A stretch of DNA of 64,000 nt, taken from assembly GCA_037178625.1 (NCBI GenBank), contig CM074128.1, positions 620,001 to 684,000 of the forward strand. The letters run 5' to 3'. Positions within the stretch are counted from its first letter, which is position 1. The number at the start of each line of letters is the position of its first letter. The notes below the pieces were generated by a model. It saw only the letters and a list, made by a program, of their open reading frames with translations. It searched no databases and was not told the origin of the DNA. A program made the translations under genes and the position numbers. This DNA is from Skeletonema tropicum. Lineage: Eukaryota > Bacillariophyta > Thalassiosirophyceae > Thalassiosirales > Thalassiosiraceae. Positions 12,033-22,892 of this stretch are shown here, in pieces.

Positions 12033-12926
12033 AGAAGCTTTTTGTATACTGCTGGAGATTATTCATTATTTTATTGTCCCAACTTGCTAGAGTAGTTTCC
12101 TGCTAGCGAAATTTCGATACTGACTGTCTAACCTGATTTGTTCAAAAGTGGTGGTGGATTTTGGCCGTCGGCCACCCACAATGCAAATTTTTGAGGGTCT
12201 CTTCTCGGCGAATAGCAGCTATGACGGCCAAGTAAGGACTAGAGTGGTGATGCTGCGAGTGTAGAGTGTAGAGCAAGGTTCTGGTTCTGCCATCATTGCA
12301 TTGGATTTTCTAGGATGACACTCTCTATTGTACTAGAGGAGTAGATGATAAATAGTGAGCGCGCGTTATTCCCTTGATGCCATATGAATATTCTTGTTGG
12401 CTGTCCAAGGTCCAAGGGAATACGAATACGTTGCCGGAGGATACTTTTAGTACATGCATGCGTCAACTTTCTTTCCTGTTCTCATTTTTATTTCGATTCT
12501 TTCTTGATTTTGATTCTTTCTTGAGAATCCAAGGCACTTCCTACTTCTTAAGTACTTCAGGATGGATTCTGTCAAGCGATCTATAACGCTGGATTCCCAA
12601 CTCCTGAGAAACAATGCCGTAACCTGTTGCACTTGTAGCTGGTAGCTGTAGCATTTGTTAGCACAGAAACCTAGTAGGTACCATAGTATTCTTTCCTCTC
12701 TACAGAAGATCCTGTTCCTGTAAGCGATCCAACGCTGACTTCAAGACTCTCCTGAGAAACAACGCTTGAATTTGGGCAGCAGCTCATACCTACAGAGGAG
12801 CAGGGCTAAAAAAGAAGCAGGTATTATCTGGTGCTGGTAGCTTTGAGAATCACGGACTACTCATACTTTTAATGTTTCCCAAGAAAGCATACCATAAGTA
12901 CTACTACTACTACTACAACCAACACG
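12033..12926. other. Duplicated 3' and 5' flanks between copies 1 and 2
   Basis: The part at 12040-12147 matches 13795-13900 (TACTGCTGGAGAT, CGAAATTTCGATACTGACTG), so the duplication extends past the gene. The part at 12700-12926 matches the region before copy 1. Between them I see only short open frames and no recognisable element. Confidence 0.45.
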
Positions 12927-13782
12927 ATGAAGCTTGCCTCTACGCCCACGCTCCTCATTGTGCTCAACTTGAGCGCCTCCACCTCCGTGTCTGTGGCATC
13001 GAATCAGCACCTACGTGAACGCCTAATAATGACTGTTACAAACTCAATTGATACTGCAAACTCGGCATCTACCGCTACCGCTCCTACTCCGACCACAAAC
13101 TCAACAACAACAACAACAACTCTCGCCCCAGCTCTGACCGTATCTCCAGCCATGACGACAAACTCAACCTCAAACTCAACCACTGTAAGTCCAGCTCCCA
13201 CAACTAGCGAGCCAACTTCAGCACCTTTAACTGCGGCACCTACGAACAAACCAACTTCAGTACCAACTGTCTGGGATTGTCCACGTAACGAACTAGTTCC
13301 CATTGGAACCTGGGACGATTATTGGTGGAGTGAGTTGCCTTCTTGTGTGAAAAAAGCCGGTGAGTTGTGTGATTATCGTCGCAGTCCAAACCAAAGTCCT
13401 GATTCGTCTTGCTTGTACTGACCAATTGTGCTTCCTGTTTCCTCTTTTTTGTTACTCTCTCATGCCTTAATATAACTCATTCTATAGCTGCAGTGTTTGG
13501 GTACAATGAGACAAAGTGGGACGCTGGACAAAATCTTTGCCCAGACTTTTGTGATGAGTGGTGGGATGATTTGACAGACGAGCAGAAATGGGCTGCTTGG
13601 GTGTTTGGGTACAATAAGAGAAGGTGGAACAAATCAAGGTAAACATGCACATGGTGCTTTTGTGAAAAGTTTTGTGGGTTTTTGTCATCACAGCAGCATA
13701 CTTTCACTCTGAATAACAACTTGCATGCAGCGCTGGATTGTTCAAGACGATGACCCAAACATATGTAATACGAACCTGTTAA
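12927..13782 (+). CDS. Secreted Thr/Ser/Pro-rich LGY/W protein, copy 2
   Basis: Three exons: 12927-13359, 13488-13638, 13731-13782. Introns are 128 nt (the length found in copy 1) and 92 nt. Phases fit exactly to 211 residues. The signal peptide and start context are nearly identical to copy 1 (LLIVLNLSASTSVSVASNQH). A Thr/Asn/Pro linker with TTSEPTSAP precedes a single module: GTWDDYWWSELPSCVKKA, then FGYNETKWDAGQNLCPDFCD and FGYNKRRW. The last exon adds SAGLFKTMTQTYVIRTC. With one module only, this copy probably shows the ancestral gene structure from which copy 1 expanded. Secretion is supported by the signal peptide; function is unknown. Confidence 0.7.
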
Positions 13783-14113
13783 CATCGTAGAAAAGCATTT
13801 TGTATACTGCTGGAGATAAATCATTATTTTATTGTCCCAACTTTCTGTAGTAGTTTCCTACTAACGAAATTTCGATACTGACTGTCTAACCTGATTATAG
13901 GTATTCGTTCCCTTCCATCAAATTGTGGTCGTCGATCTCTCCCTTCTTGTTTTACAGAATGATTCTTTCTTGAGAACCAGCTCCACCAGACGTACTTTAA
14001 AATTTCTGTTACATGTATAGAATTCTTACCGATGCCACAAGCGATCTATTCCTGGTAGCCTTGAGGTCACGGACTTCTTGTGATAATTTCGAGAGTGAAC
14101 GAATACATAAATC
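13783..14113. other. 3' flank of copy 2, shared with copy 1
   Basis: The first 120 bp match the 3' flank of copy 1. The rest leads into the degenerate third copy. Nothing else recognised. Confidence 0.4.
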
Positions 14114-14770
14114 TTGAAACTCAACACGATGATAAAATGTACACTAAGACTACGCTCCTCCTTGTGCTCAACCTGGGTGCCACAATGGCATCGAGTCAAA
14201 ACCTATGTGTCCCAACTGAATGTTACAAACTCTACAGGTGCTGACAATTCCATATACGGTCTCACTTGCTCCAGCTCCTACATCGTACGAACCAACCACA
14301 TGGGATCTAACCACATTCAAGCCAACCTCAAACTGGATCACAAACTCGACCAGTGTATAACGTACGAGCCTACCACAGCACACAAGTGCAATCAAACGTC
14401 GTACGAGCCCTTAGCATCACCTACAAATACACTAACAGCAGTAACAACTTCGTGGGATTGTCTTGAAGACATTCTAGTTCCGGTTGGAACCTGGGACGAT
14501 TACTATTGGGGTGATTGCCTGCATGTGTGCAGGAAGCCGGTAAGTGAACTGTTCATAAACAAACTTGATTTTCAATGTTGAGATTCTTCCTACGCATATT
14601 GTACTGACAAACTATACTCTTGTATATCGACGCACTTCATTACATTTAGCTGCCGCGTTCGGATACAACCAGAGCAAGTGGGACAATGGGAAAGAAAGCT
14701 GTCCTGACTTTTGTAAGTGAAACGGGCTGCCTGGGTGTTAGGTTACGATAAGGACAGGTGTGATCATAGG
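14114..14770 (+). pseudogene. Decayed third copy of the LGY/W gene
   Basis: The start region is alignable to copy 2 (AACACGATGA start context, ACGCTCCTCCTTGTGCTCAA), but the frame is shifted soon after the ATG, so the signal peptide is lost. Later parts are still visible: WDCLEDILVPVGTWDDYYWG, a Cys-containing stretch where LPSCVQEA should be, and at 14650-14720 an exon-2 remnant coding for FGYNQSKWDNGKESCPDF, cut by TAAGTGA. Loss of frame, of the GAGTGGTGG part and of the second FGY..W argues for a pseudogene. A shortened secreted product cannot be excluded. Confidence 0.6.
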
Positions 14771-15174
14771 CGGTGGTAGGCCTGAGCTCACCTTTGAGCT
14801 CGAGCCTCGAATAGGTGAGTAAGTCAATGCCTACTTGAGCGCACTTACGCATGAGCATGATCACCAATTGACTTAAGAGTGGATACCCCTCGTTTCTCCC
14901 ATGTCGGAAGAAAAACGGTTCTGACCGTTCTGACATTTACATTTTTCCTGTGGTCTGACCGTTTTAATGCCCCTTTTTTTACCTCTTATCGCACGCTTGG
15001 CTCACTACTTACATCGAAAGTAACCAGTCGTTGTATCTATCTTGTACTGTATCCTGCCTTCCAATCAGTCTGCATCACATCTGATCACATCATTGTCTCG
15101 TTGTGTTCAGCTCTATCATCTCCATCCCATATCTCAGCCTCCTGAAGCTAGCCACTCAAATCTAAAATTATAAA
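14771..15174. other. Intergenic, promoter of Rpb12 gene
   Basis: About 400 bp without gene-like frames. A GC-rich patch with imperfect dyads (CTGAGCTCACCTTTGAGCTCGA) lies at 14790-14810. The region before 15175 must contain the Rpb12 promoter. Confidence 0.35.
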
Positions 15175-15660
15175 ATGAACACATCAGCAGCAGCCGGCGC
15201 AACCACACCATCCGGAATCCCCCTCACTCGTGGAGTAGAATATCGATGTGGAGATTGCGGTGCCAAGAATTTAATCAAGGGTGGTGATCCCGTCCGATGT
15301 CGTCAGTGTGGGTTCCGAATTTTATACAAGACGAGAACGAAGCGATGTGAGTTTATGATGGGTGAAAATTCTTGGGTGATGTTGTGCACATCATGATATG
15401 AATGGCACAATTTGATGGGACAAAAAAATCAATCTCCAGTGATGGGTTCTACATGAGATTACGTAGTGTGAAGACAATATTGGGAGATGTTAATAAACAT
15501 TGACGTCTTTCAGTCTTCAAGACTGACGATAACGTTTTTGCGGAGGAGATTGTTTATTACTGTCCTTTTGTTTGTGTTGATGTTTGCTATAATTGTTTGT
15601 TTCTAACTCCAAAATTCATACTTTGCTTTTAATGCAGTGCAACAATTTGAGGCTCGGTAG
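15175..15660 (+). CDS. RPB12: RNA polymerase I/II/III subunit Rpb12 (RPABC4)
   Basis: Two exons: 15175-15346 and 15638-15660, with a 291-nt intron (GTGAGT to TGCAG), giving 64 residues. The conserved core is complete: a zinc ribbon CGDCGAKN and [16 protein letters not shown] with four Cys, followed by the last residues LQQFEAR supplied by the tiny second exon (phase 1: T|TG gives Leu). The subunit is shared by all three nuclear RNA polymerases and stabilises the Rpb3/Rpb11-type assembly platform. Without splicing the frame would read 14 unrelated residues to 15396, so the intron model is strongly preferred. This is the longest intron in the window. Confidence 0.93.
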
Positions 15661-15892
15661 AATGTAATATTCTGAAACAATATTGTCTGTGGTTACCTGT
15701 GGTTATAACTTGAAACAATTTAAGTTGGGGGAATGGGTATAAAGTATCGTATCTACAACCAGCACGTGAGATGTCATGTAATTACGTTCCGCAGGGAAAA
15801 GCTGATTGGTCGGTAGCACAAAGAACATCACTTGATTCGTAAATATTAAAAAGAAATTGCATAGAAGAGTCATCTAACAGTTTCAATAGACA

Positions 15893-17113
15893 TTAAGTTT
15901 CAATCTTACTCCCCGGTCGAAAGACTGGCTGAAGATCTCTCTGAAACTCATTTACAACATCACTCCCCTCCCCAAAAGATTCCACAAGGACCACCCGTGC
16001 CTCCATGGCAACTTGCCTTATATTCTCCACGAGGTTCACCGCCGAAAGACGATCCGTTCCACCAGCCGCTTCCAGAGTACGAATCTGCGTGACTGAATTC
16101 GACAAGGCTTCCACAAACTCCGTATGGGATACCAAAGGCTTTCCTGTCCCACCCAATTCAATCGTCTTTCCATCTGGTGATGTAATCGTCGTCTTTTGTG
16201 GTCCAAGATAATGTTCCAACTGATTGGTACGAATCGACGATATATCCGTCCTCAATACCTTATTCAACAGTCCCATTCCAGGTGCCACAGTCTTCTCCAA
16301 CTCTTCTTGACACCTCGTATAGATATGTTGAAGAATTTGCAATCGATTCGCACCAGCGGTAGGTTGTCCTTCCTCCCCACTCACCTCCTCCTGTCCCTCA
16401 CCCTGTGCCAACGTCGGTGCAAGAGACACATCCTCACCACCATTATTCAATTTTGCATCCCTCATATTCATACTCAACACCGAAAAGAAACTCATATCCA
16501 ACTTACCCTCCTTGGCAGATTTACCAATGAGACTATCCAACTTTCGAATCTCACCACTGTTCAATAGTTCCGCGAGGAGTTCTCGTCCACCACGGAGACG
16601 TACATCGAGAACATTTTGGAGTGCTTCTCCCATGGCAATCATTTGTGTTTCAAACTCTTCGCTTTCGCTTTCATCTTTCCACTCACCCTTCTCTACCGCC
16701 ATCTGAAGCGCTACCACCAATCTGGGGGGCATACTCTCCAAATTGGCCGCGATGGAATTTTCCATTGCGTCGATATTCCCTTTGGTGCCAGTGTAGATTG
16801 TAGTGATGAATAATTTGTCCTCGGCGGTGAGAGTGGGTGTTTCTCGTTTTTGGGCTGCGTCCATTTCGGTCATTTCGGGTGCACTGCTGCTACCATCTTC
16901 AGATGCTGTGGAATGGAGTGTTGTTTGGATGGATTGGTGATTGTTGACATGATAATGGTAGTTGTTCGAGGCAATTCTGGAGGTTTGTTGTGTTCTATCG
17001 ATTCCTTTCAGAGGAGAAAGATGTGTTGTTGAAAAGCATTCAGCTTGTGATGTGAGGAGAGCAAATGCAAATATTGCTTCGCAGAGGCGATTGTATGCTG
17101 GTGACCGGATCAT
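15893..17113 (-). CDS. Plastid-targeted protein of unknown function
   Basis: A 406-residue single-exon frame. The N-terminus has a signal peptide (IFAFALLTSQAEC) with Phe just after the likely cleavage site (AEC-FSTT), the diatom ASAFAP-like signal, followed by a Ser/Thr/Asn/His-rich transit-type stretch. The mature part is mainly helical (KLFITTIYTGTKGNIDAMEN, NRLQILQHIYTRCQEELEK, ending near LQPVFRPGSKIET). I do not recognise a catalytic motif. A plastid location is inferred from the presequence only. Confidence 0.75.
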   Translation of the reverse strand: MIRSPAYNRLCEAIFAFALLTSQAECFSTTHLSPLKGIDRTQQTSRIASNNYHYHVNNHQSIQTTLHSTASEDGSSSAPEMTEMDAAQKRETPTLTAEDKLFITTIYTGTKGNIDAMENSIAANLESMPPRLVVALQMAVEKGEWKDESESEEFETQMIAMGEALQNVLDVRLRGGRELLAELLNSGEIRKLDSLIGKSAKEGKLDMSFFSVLSMNMRDAKLNNGGEDVSLAPTLAQGEGQEEVSGEEGQPTAGANRLQILQHIYTRCQEELEKTVAPGMGLLNKVLRTDISSIRTNQLEHYLGPQKTTITSPDGKTIELGGTGKPLVSHTEFVEALSNSVTQIRTLEAAGGTDRLSAVNLVENIRQVAMEARVVLVESFGEGSDVVNEFQRDLQPVFRPGSKIET

Positions 17114-17350
17114 GGTGCACTGTTAGTAGCGAGGATTAGAAGTATTGCATTGATTGAAATGGTTTAGTTGCAAAGAACTGACATGAACATTGAATTAGTC
17201 ATCGCGTTTTGTTCCACTTGGAACGTTAGAACGACAGCCTATCGATGCTCCTATCATTACCCCTACGTCTCTCCTCCTGCACATTGCTACAATTTGATCT
17301 AATTTGATGTCACAGTGAAAGCTATAGAAGTAATCATATCATCAACCAGC

Positions 17351-18277
17351 ATGACACAGCATCCCGACGACGACATAGTCCTCACATCACGCATACCCCT
17401 CCCAAACAGCGACAAATGCGCACTCCTCATAACACTCAATCGACCACATAAAAAGAATTGCTTCAACACGCAAGTATGTCACAAGCTAGCTCAAATATTT
17501 CATCATGTGGCGGAAGAGGTTCAAGGATATGATCACAACTGCAATACTACTGATGATGATGAACAACAACAAGACGAAGACGACAATGAGGGTCAACTAG
17601 CCACAATCATCCTCAAAGGAGCAGGAAAATCATTCTGCGCCGGAGCCGACCTCTCCAACCCACCCAACCCACTCCACCAATCCAGTGATCTACCCCACCA
17701 CCTCCAACACAATCCAGTCCACCAAATGAACCGCGTGGGCATACCCATCATCGGAGCTCTACGTGGTCACGTTATTACCGGTGGATTTGAATTGGCACTA
17801 GCCTGCGATGTATTACTTGGTGGGACCACGACCATCTTTCGTGATACACATGTCAAATTTGGGTTGGCACCGTGTTGGGGTCTTTCGCAGAAACTTGCAC
17901 GGAGGATTGGACCTGGGAGGGCCAAGATTGTTTCGTTGGGTGCTGTTGTGGTGAGGGCTGAGAGGGCGTATGAATGGGGATTGTTGGATGAGTTGATTGA
18001 TGAAGGTGACTGTAGTACTGATGATGATAATGATGCAGTGTTGAATCGAGCTATCGAGCTATCTGATAGAATTGCATCGAATGATCCCATCATGGTTCGA
18101 CGGTACAAACGTGCTATTGTAGAAGGTGGAAGTATGGCACTTCACAATGGACTGCAACGAGAGCGAGAGTTGGGCATCGCCCACTACTTGGAAGTGGTAG
18201 GTGATGGAGCAACCTTTGAAACAGCGAAGGAGTTTATATCGGATGACAAGAGACCAAGGGCACAGTCAAAGTTGTGA
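17351..18277 (+). CDS. Enoyl-CoA hydratase/isomerase (crotonase) superfamily protein
   Basis: A 308-residue protein from the ATG at 17351; the frame is open further up but without ATG. Crotonase features are a first strand ALLITLNRPHKKNCF, the oxyanion-hole segment GAGKSFCAGADLS, the second oxyanion segment GHVITGGFELALACDV, and RDTHVKFGLAPCWGLSQKLA. An acidic Asp/Glu/Gln insert sits between helix 1 and the second strand. The Glu of GGFELA matches the first catalytic Glu of hydratases. The second (E164 of rat crotonase) aligns with His in DTHVKFG, so water addition as in classical hydratases is doubtful and an isomerase-like or other CoA reaction is more likely. No clear organelle signal. It converges on the kinase gene (75 bp between stops). 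Confidence 0.8.
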   Translation: MTQHPDDDIVLTSRIPLPNSDKCALLITLNRPHKKNCFNTQVCHKLAQIFHHVAEEVQGYDHNCNTTDDDEQQQDEDDNEGQLATIILKGAGKSFCAGADLSNPPNPLHQSSDLPHHLQHNPVHQMNRVGIPIIGALRGHVITGGFELALACDVLLGGTTTIFRDTHVKFGLAPCWGLSQKLARRIGPGRAKIVSLGAVVVRAERAYEWGLLDELIDEGDCSTDDDNDAVLNRAIELSDRIASNDPIMVRRYKRAIVEGGSMALHNGLQRERELGIAHYLEVVGDGATFETAKEFISDDKRPRAQSKL

Positions 18278-18352
18278 TTGTAATGTAACATCATCACTTC
18301 TTTTACACCTTTACAAACTTTAATTTTTTCCTACATCTACTGCGCTGCAAGG

Positions 18353-20117
18353 TTATCTTCTCTTAAAATTTTCTCCACCGGTAGCATTCTCAAACTCGTC
18401 AAAGAAATCGTTCATGTCGTCATCATCATCTTCTTCTTCGACCTTTTTGGTTTCCCGTTTCATACGAGTACTTTCTCTATTGAAATTCTCTCCACCAGTC
18501 TGTTGCTCAAACTCATCAAAGAAATCTTTCCCACTATCCTCCTCCCTTCGCCGACGATGCTTGTATTTGTGATCCTCCGGGTAAAATCCAACTAGTTCCC
18601 GCCGGTCGATCCTTGTGCGTGTTCAAAACAATCGAAATTGGAGATGCACCCGGTAAATTCTCCGAGGATGATTTCCCTTCTATTTCCCCACTAGACTCTC
18701 CAACATCCTCCACTTCGTCACATAATTCAGTCTTGGTACGATTTCTCCACGCGGCTCTACCATCCTCCTCTACCAACGGTTTGAAATGTCGATGGGCCAG
18801 CAACTCCTGCGTCGTGGGGCGCTTACTACGGTCCTTCTGTAGACACAATTTTATCATGGATCGGAATGACTTGGACCACATATTCACATCATCTCCATCA
18901 TTGTACGTTTCCAAATTCGGTGGATCCTCCTGAATTGTCAACAGTAATACCTTCATGGGGGCATACTTGGCATAGGGTGCATAACCCTTGCACAATTCAA
19001 GTGCAGTGATTCCCAAACTCCAAATATCCGCTTTGTAATCGTACCCGTCCACCTGTTCCATGACCTCTGGTGCCATCCAGCACGGTGTGCCTACAAATGT
19101 TGTCGTGTGTTCTCGTCGATTACCACTATCAATTAGCCAGGATGAGACTCCGAAATCAGCAATGCGGACATTGGCATTTCCATCTAGTAATAAGTTCCCG
19201 GCCTTGACGTCGCGGTGAATTTGTCCATTGTCGTGAATGTATTTCAGTCCCAAAAGAGTTTCGTAGAGGATGTAGGTAATGTGTGCCTCAAATAGGAGTG
19301 CCTCCGGAGAAATGATGGAGGAGTAGGCAGCAAGTCCACCCTCTAGGACGGCATCATCCGTGGTGTACGAAAATGTAGCTGGAGGCATACCCGGATTATT
19401 TGTTGTTTCGGCCGCAGCGGCATTTGCAGCAGCATTTGTAAGAAGTTTGGTACGTGCGCTCTGAAGGCAGTGCAATGAGCTACCCTTGCTCATGAGTTGT
19501 GTGACAAGCCATAAATCGGTATCACGAACGAAGGATGTGTGGCAGACTAGTACGTTTGGATGAGAGGAGAGTCGCATAGTTTGGACTTCCAATCGTATGT
19601 CTTGAATAGAAAGATGGAAGTAAATGAAAGGGCGTAATGATTTCATATCAGTGCGTATCCAATGATTAAAATTTGCAAGAAATAATATCAACATGTTCCT
19701 ACACTCACCACTAATATTAATATTCACATGTTCCAAATCCATAATCTTAATCGCACAATGGATCTCAACAGGTTTCTTACTACTACTCTCTGCACCCTCA
19801 TTTTTCTCGCCATCGCTTTTGCTTTTGATACGACGTCGGATGCGAGCTCGCCAAACGGATGCAAATGCTCCTTGACCAATTCGATTTATGAGTTGATAGT
19901 GATCTGCATTTGTTGGCCATTCGAATGGTCCTCCTTTACTGCCCACTGTTGTTGTGTATACCAACGGTTGCTCTGTACCAGCTGCATTACTATCGACACT
20001 TGTATCTTGAGGAAGGCTTTCCACCACGGCCGGGCGGGCCGCTCTTGAAGGAGAGCTGCGATTGGTCCGCCCGATTGTTTTGTCGTTTGATGTGCCTTCC
20101 ATGTTGGATAGTTTCAT
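18353..20117 (-). CDS. STE20-family protein kinase, OSR1/SPAK (Fray) type
   Basis: Exons 20117-19709 and 19600-18353; the intron is 108 nt, phase 1, and has no in-frame stop. Kinase motifs in order: glycine loop IGQGAFASVW, ATP Lys in CAIKIMDLE, catalytic loop HRDVKAGNLLL, DFGVSSWL, and GTPCWMAPEVMEQ, the last being the OSR1/SPAK signature. An Arg/Lys-rich insert lies in the N-lobe. One extra base near the CCC at 18598-18600 (plus strand) makes the frame stop at 18534. Without it the protein runs on with ELVGFYPEDHKYKHRRRR and two similar acidic motifs (KDFFDEFEQQTGGENF and NDFFDEFENATGGENF) to a stop at 18353. The family regulates ion cotransporters through WNK signalling; that role here is inference. 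Confidence 0.85.
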
Positions 20118-20740
20118 CGAGAGAAACCACGTCCCTCTTCTACCAGACTATTCAAGGCATATGCATATGCCATGCATTCCTTATTCCTGCGTTCGCTCTA
20201 TTGTTTCTGCGTCGCGGTCAGTTGGTGGATTTTGGATTTTATGGATTTTGAATTTTAGATGGGTTTGAAAGCAAGTGTTCGTTGGGTGTTAGTTTGGGTT
20301 CATTTTTTGTTTTTTGGGTCCGCCTTGTCCAAGCTGTGTCAGGGTTTATGACGTTATGTCTTATTGTCATTCACTTCACTGCATATAAATGAGATATTGT
20401 ATGTACGAGATACTCGTTGTCATGATAATGTATTGTAGATAGACTCAATACGTGAACAATTCCATGCAAAGGCGATTGAGGAGAGGAAATGATTATTGAA
20501 TGTGATGCTGCCAGCCAGACAGCCCAGAAATGACCGCAACAGACCATCTAGAGGTCGTTGCATTTGCACTTGCACTGTTGCTTGTACATTAACATCCACA
20601 ATCCGTACTACTTCAGGTTACAAGGTTGTATCACTTAGTCCTTAACAATCAGTGTGGAAAGAAGTAATATGTTTCAAAGATATCCTGTCGTGAAACTGCT
20701 CACTGGCCATTATATGCAGTTCGTATGCTGCTAACAAGTC
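20118..20740. other. Intergenic, leads into satellite
   Basis: Upstream side of the kinase gene. No gene-like frame was seen. From about 20700 the sequence begins to resemble worn satellite monomers. Confidence 0.4.
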
Positions 20741-21236
20741 CAAGTTGAAATTGAACAACATCAGGCCATCATCAACGAGGCCAAGCATTGCTTTTACAAG
20801 AGCGATGGCAGTCCATATGAGCAGCGCTATAATGTCTACATTTTGACTATTGTCTTCACGAAAGAACACTCAAAAAAACTCAAAAGCATATTGACGGATT
20901 ATGATATGATATGGATGAATGAAGTGCTGCCATCTAAGTCAAAATAGAACCTCATCAGGCAACCTAAGACATATTAGCATCGCTTCTGCGAGCGCAATCC
21001 ATATGAACAGCGCTAATGTGCCTCTTCCCTATCAACAACAAATATAATAGACCACTTCAAGCGCTTCATGCGCATATTGAGAGCGTTGCATACGATATGG
21101 TAGCTTGTTGAGACCGTTGCATACGATATGGAAGTTTGTTATGCAGCAAGTCTAAAAACATACCATACGACCTCATCAGGCAACCAACAACGTTGTAGCG
21201 TCGATTCTACGGACGCTAGTCGTTTGAGCAGTACAA
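20741..21236 (+). repeat. Diverged satellite monomers, left edge
   Basis: Two to three strongly diverged monomers. Around 20800-20890 and 20945-21100 the landmarks of the 184-bp unit are recognisable (AACCTCATCAGGCAAC, AGCATCGCTTCTGCGAGCG, CATATGAACAGCGCTAATG, GCGCATATTGAGAGCGTTG). A local doubling of GTTGCATACGATATGG lies at 21085-21131. Identity rises toward 21237. Confidence 0.6.
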
Positions 21237-22892
21237 ATGAGCTTGTTGAGTATCACCGCCGACTATAATGGGCCACTAGACGCGGATTATGCCCATATTG
21301 ACAGCGTTGGGCGCGATTTGGTACAAAATAGTGCTGCTGGCCAGCCCACACTGGACACCTCACATCAGCTACGAGGTTGTAGCATCGGTACTACGGACGC
21401 TAGTCGTCTGAGCAGTACAAATGAGCTTGCTGAGTATCAACGCCGACTATAATGGGCCACTAGAAGCGGATCATGCCCATATTGACAGCGTTGGGCGTGA
21501 TTTGGTACAAATAGGTGCTGCTGGCCAGCCCACACTGGACCTCTCAGATCAGCTACGAAGTTGTAGCATCGGTACTACGGACGCTAGTCGTCTGAGCAGT
21601 ACGAATGAGCTTGCTGAGTATCAACGCCGACTATAATGGGCCACTAGAAGCGGATCATGCCCATATTGACAGCGTTGGGCGTGATTTGGTACAATGTGGT
21701 GCTGCTGGCCAGCCCACCCTGGACCTCTCACATCAGCTACGAGGTTGTAGCATCGGTACTACGGACGCTAAGTCGTTTGAGCAGTACAAATGAGCTTGTT
21801 GAGTATCACCGCCGACTATAATGGGCCACTAGACGCGGCTCATGCCCATATTGACAGCGTTGGGCGTGATTTGGTACAATGTGGTGCTGCTGCCCAGCCC
21901 ACCCTGGACCTCTCACATCAGCTACGAGGTTGTAGCATCGCTTCTACGGACGCTAAACGTCTGAGCAGTACAAATGAGCTTGTTGAGTATCACCGCCGAC
22001 TATATTGGGCAACTAGAAGCGGATCATGTCCATATTGACAGCGTTGGGCGCGATTTGGTACAATGTGGTGCTGCTGCCCAGCCAAATTTGGACACCTCAC
22101 ATCAGCTACGAGGTTGTAGCATCGATACTACGGACGCTACACGTCTGAGCAGTACAAATGAGCTTGTTGAGTATCACCGCCGACTATAATGGGCAACTAG
22201 ACGCGAATCATGCCTATATTGACAGCGTTGGGCGCGATTTGGTACAATGTGGTGCTGCTGCCCAGCCCACCCTGGACCTCTCACATCAGCTACGAGGTTG
22301 TAGCATCGGTACTACGGACGCTAGTCGTCTGAGCAGTACAAATGAGCTTGTTGAGTATCACCGCCGACTATAATAGGCAAGTAGAAGCGGATCATGCCCA
22401 TTTTGACAGCGTTGAGCGTGATTTGGTACAATGTGGTACTCTGACCAGCCCACACTGGACCTCTCACATCAGCTACGAGGTTGTAGCATCGGTACTACGG
22501 ACGCTAAACGTCTGAGCAGTACAGATGAGCTTGTCTGGTATCCCCGCCGACTATAATGGGCCACTAGAAGCGGATCATGCCCATATTGACAGCGTTGGGC
22601 GCGATTCGGTACAATGTGGTGCTGCTGCCCAGCCCACACTGGACACTTCACATCAACTACGAGGTTGTAGCATCGTTTCGACGGACGCTAGTCGTCTGAG
22701 CAGTACAAATGAGCTTGTTGAGTATCACCGCCGACTATAATGGGCCACTAGAAGCGGATCATGCCCATATTGACAGCGTTGGGCGTGATTTGGTACAATG
22801 TGGTGCTGCTGCCCAGCCAAATTTGGACCTCTCACATCAGCTATGAGGTTGTAGCATCGATACTACGGACGCTACACGTCTGAGCAGTACAA
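21237..22892 (+). repeat. 184-bp satellite, nine tandem monomers
   Basis: Monomers start (ATGAGCTTG or close) at 21237, 21421, 21605, 21790, 21974, 22158, 22342, 22525 and 22709, so the period is 184 (range 183-185). Copies are highly similar, differing by scattered substitutions. Landmarks are ACTATAATGGGCCACTAG, CATATTGACAGCGTTGGGCG, TTGGTACAATGTGGTGCTGC and GAGGTTGTAGCATCGGTACT. Each copy contains a 60-80 codon frame, but 184 is not a multiple of three, so the frames cannot be one coding unit. The period is near nucleosome repeat length. Function unknown. Confidence 0.92.

Noticed and set aside
12374..12632. Frames on both strands between copies 1 and 2 of the repeat protein gene
   Set aside because: They lie in duplicated flanking DNA, are not kept in the sister copy, and are Phe/Ser-rich by AT composition.
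784..18600. Programmed +1 ribosomal frameshifting at stop codons, as in Euplotes
   Set aside because: In the LRR, kinase and helicase genes the family consensus resumes well before the stop, and no shared slippery motif is visible. Simple insertion is the better explanation.
21237..22740. A series of 60-80 codon frames, one per satellite monomer
   Set aside because: The 184-bp period is not divisible by three, so the frames only recur because the DNA recurs. They overlap the next unit and show no protein signature.
20741..22892. CRISPR-like regular repeats
   Set aside because: The whole 184-bp unit is repeated with no unique spacers, and the genome is eukaryotic.
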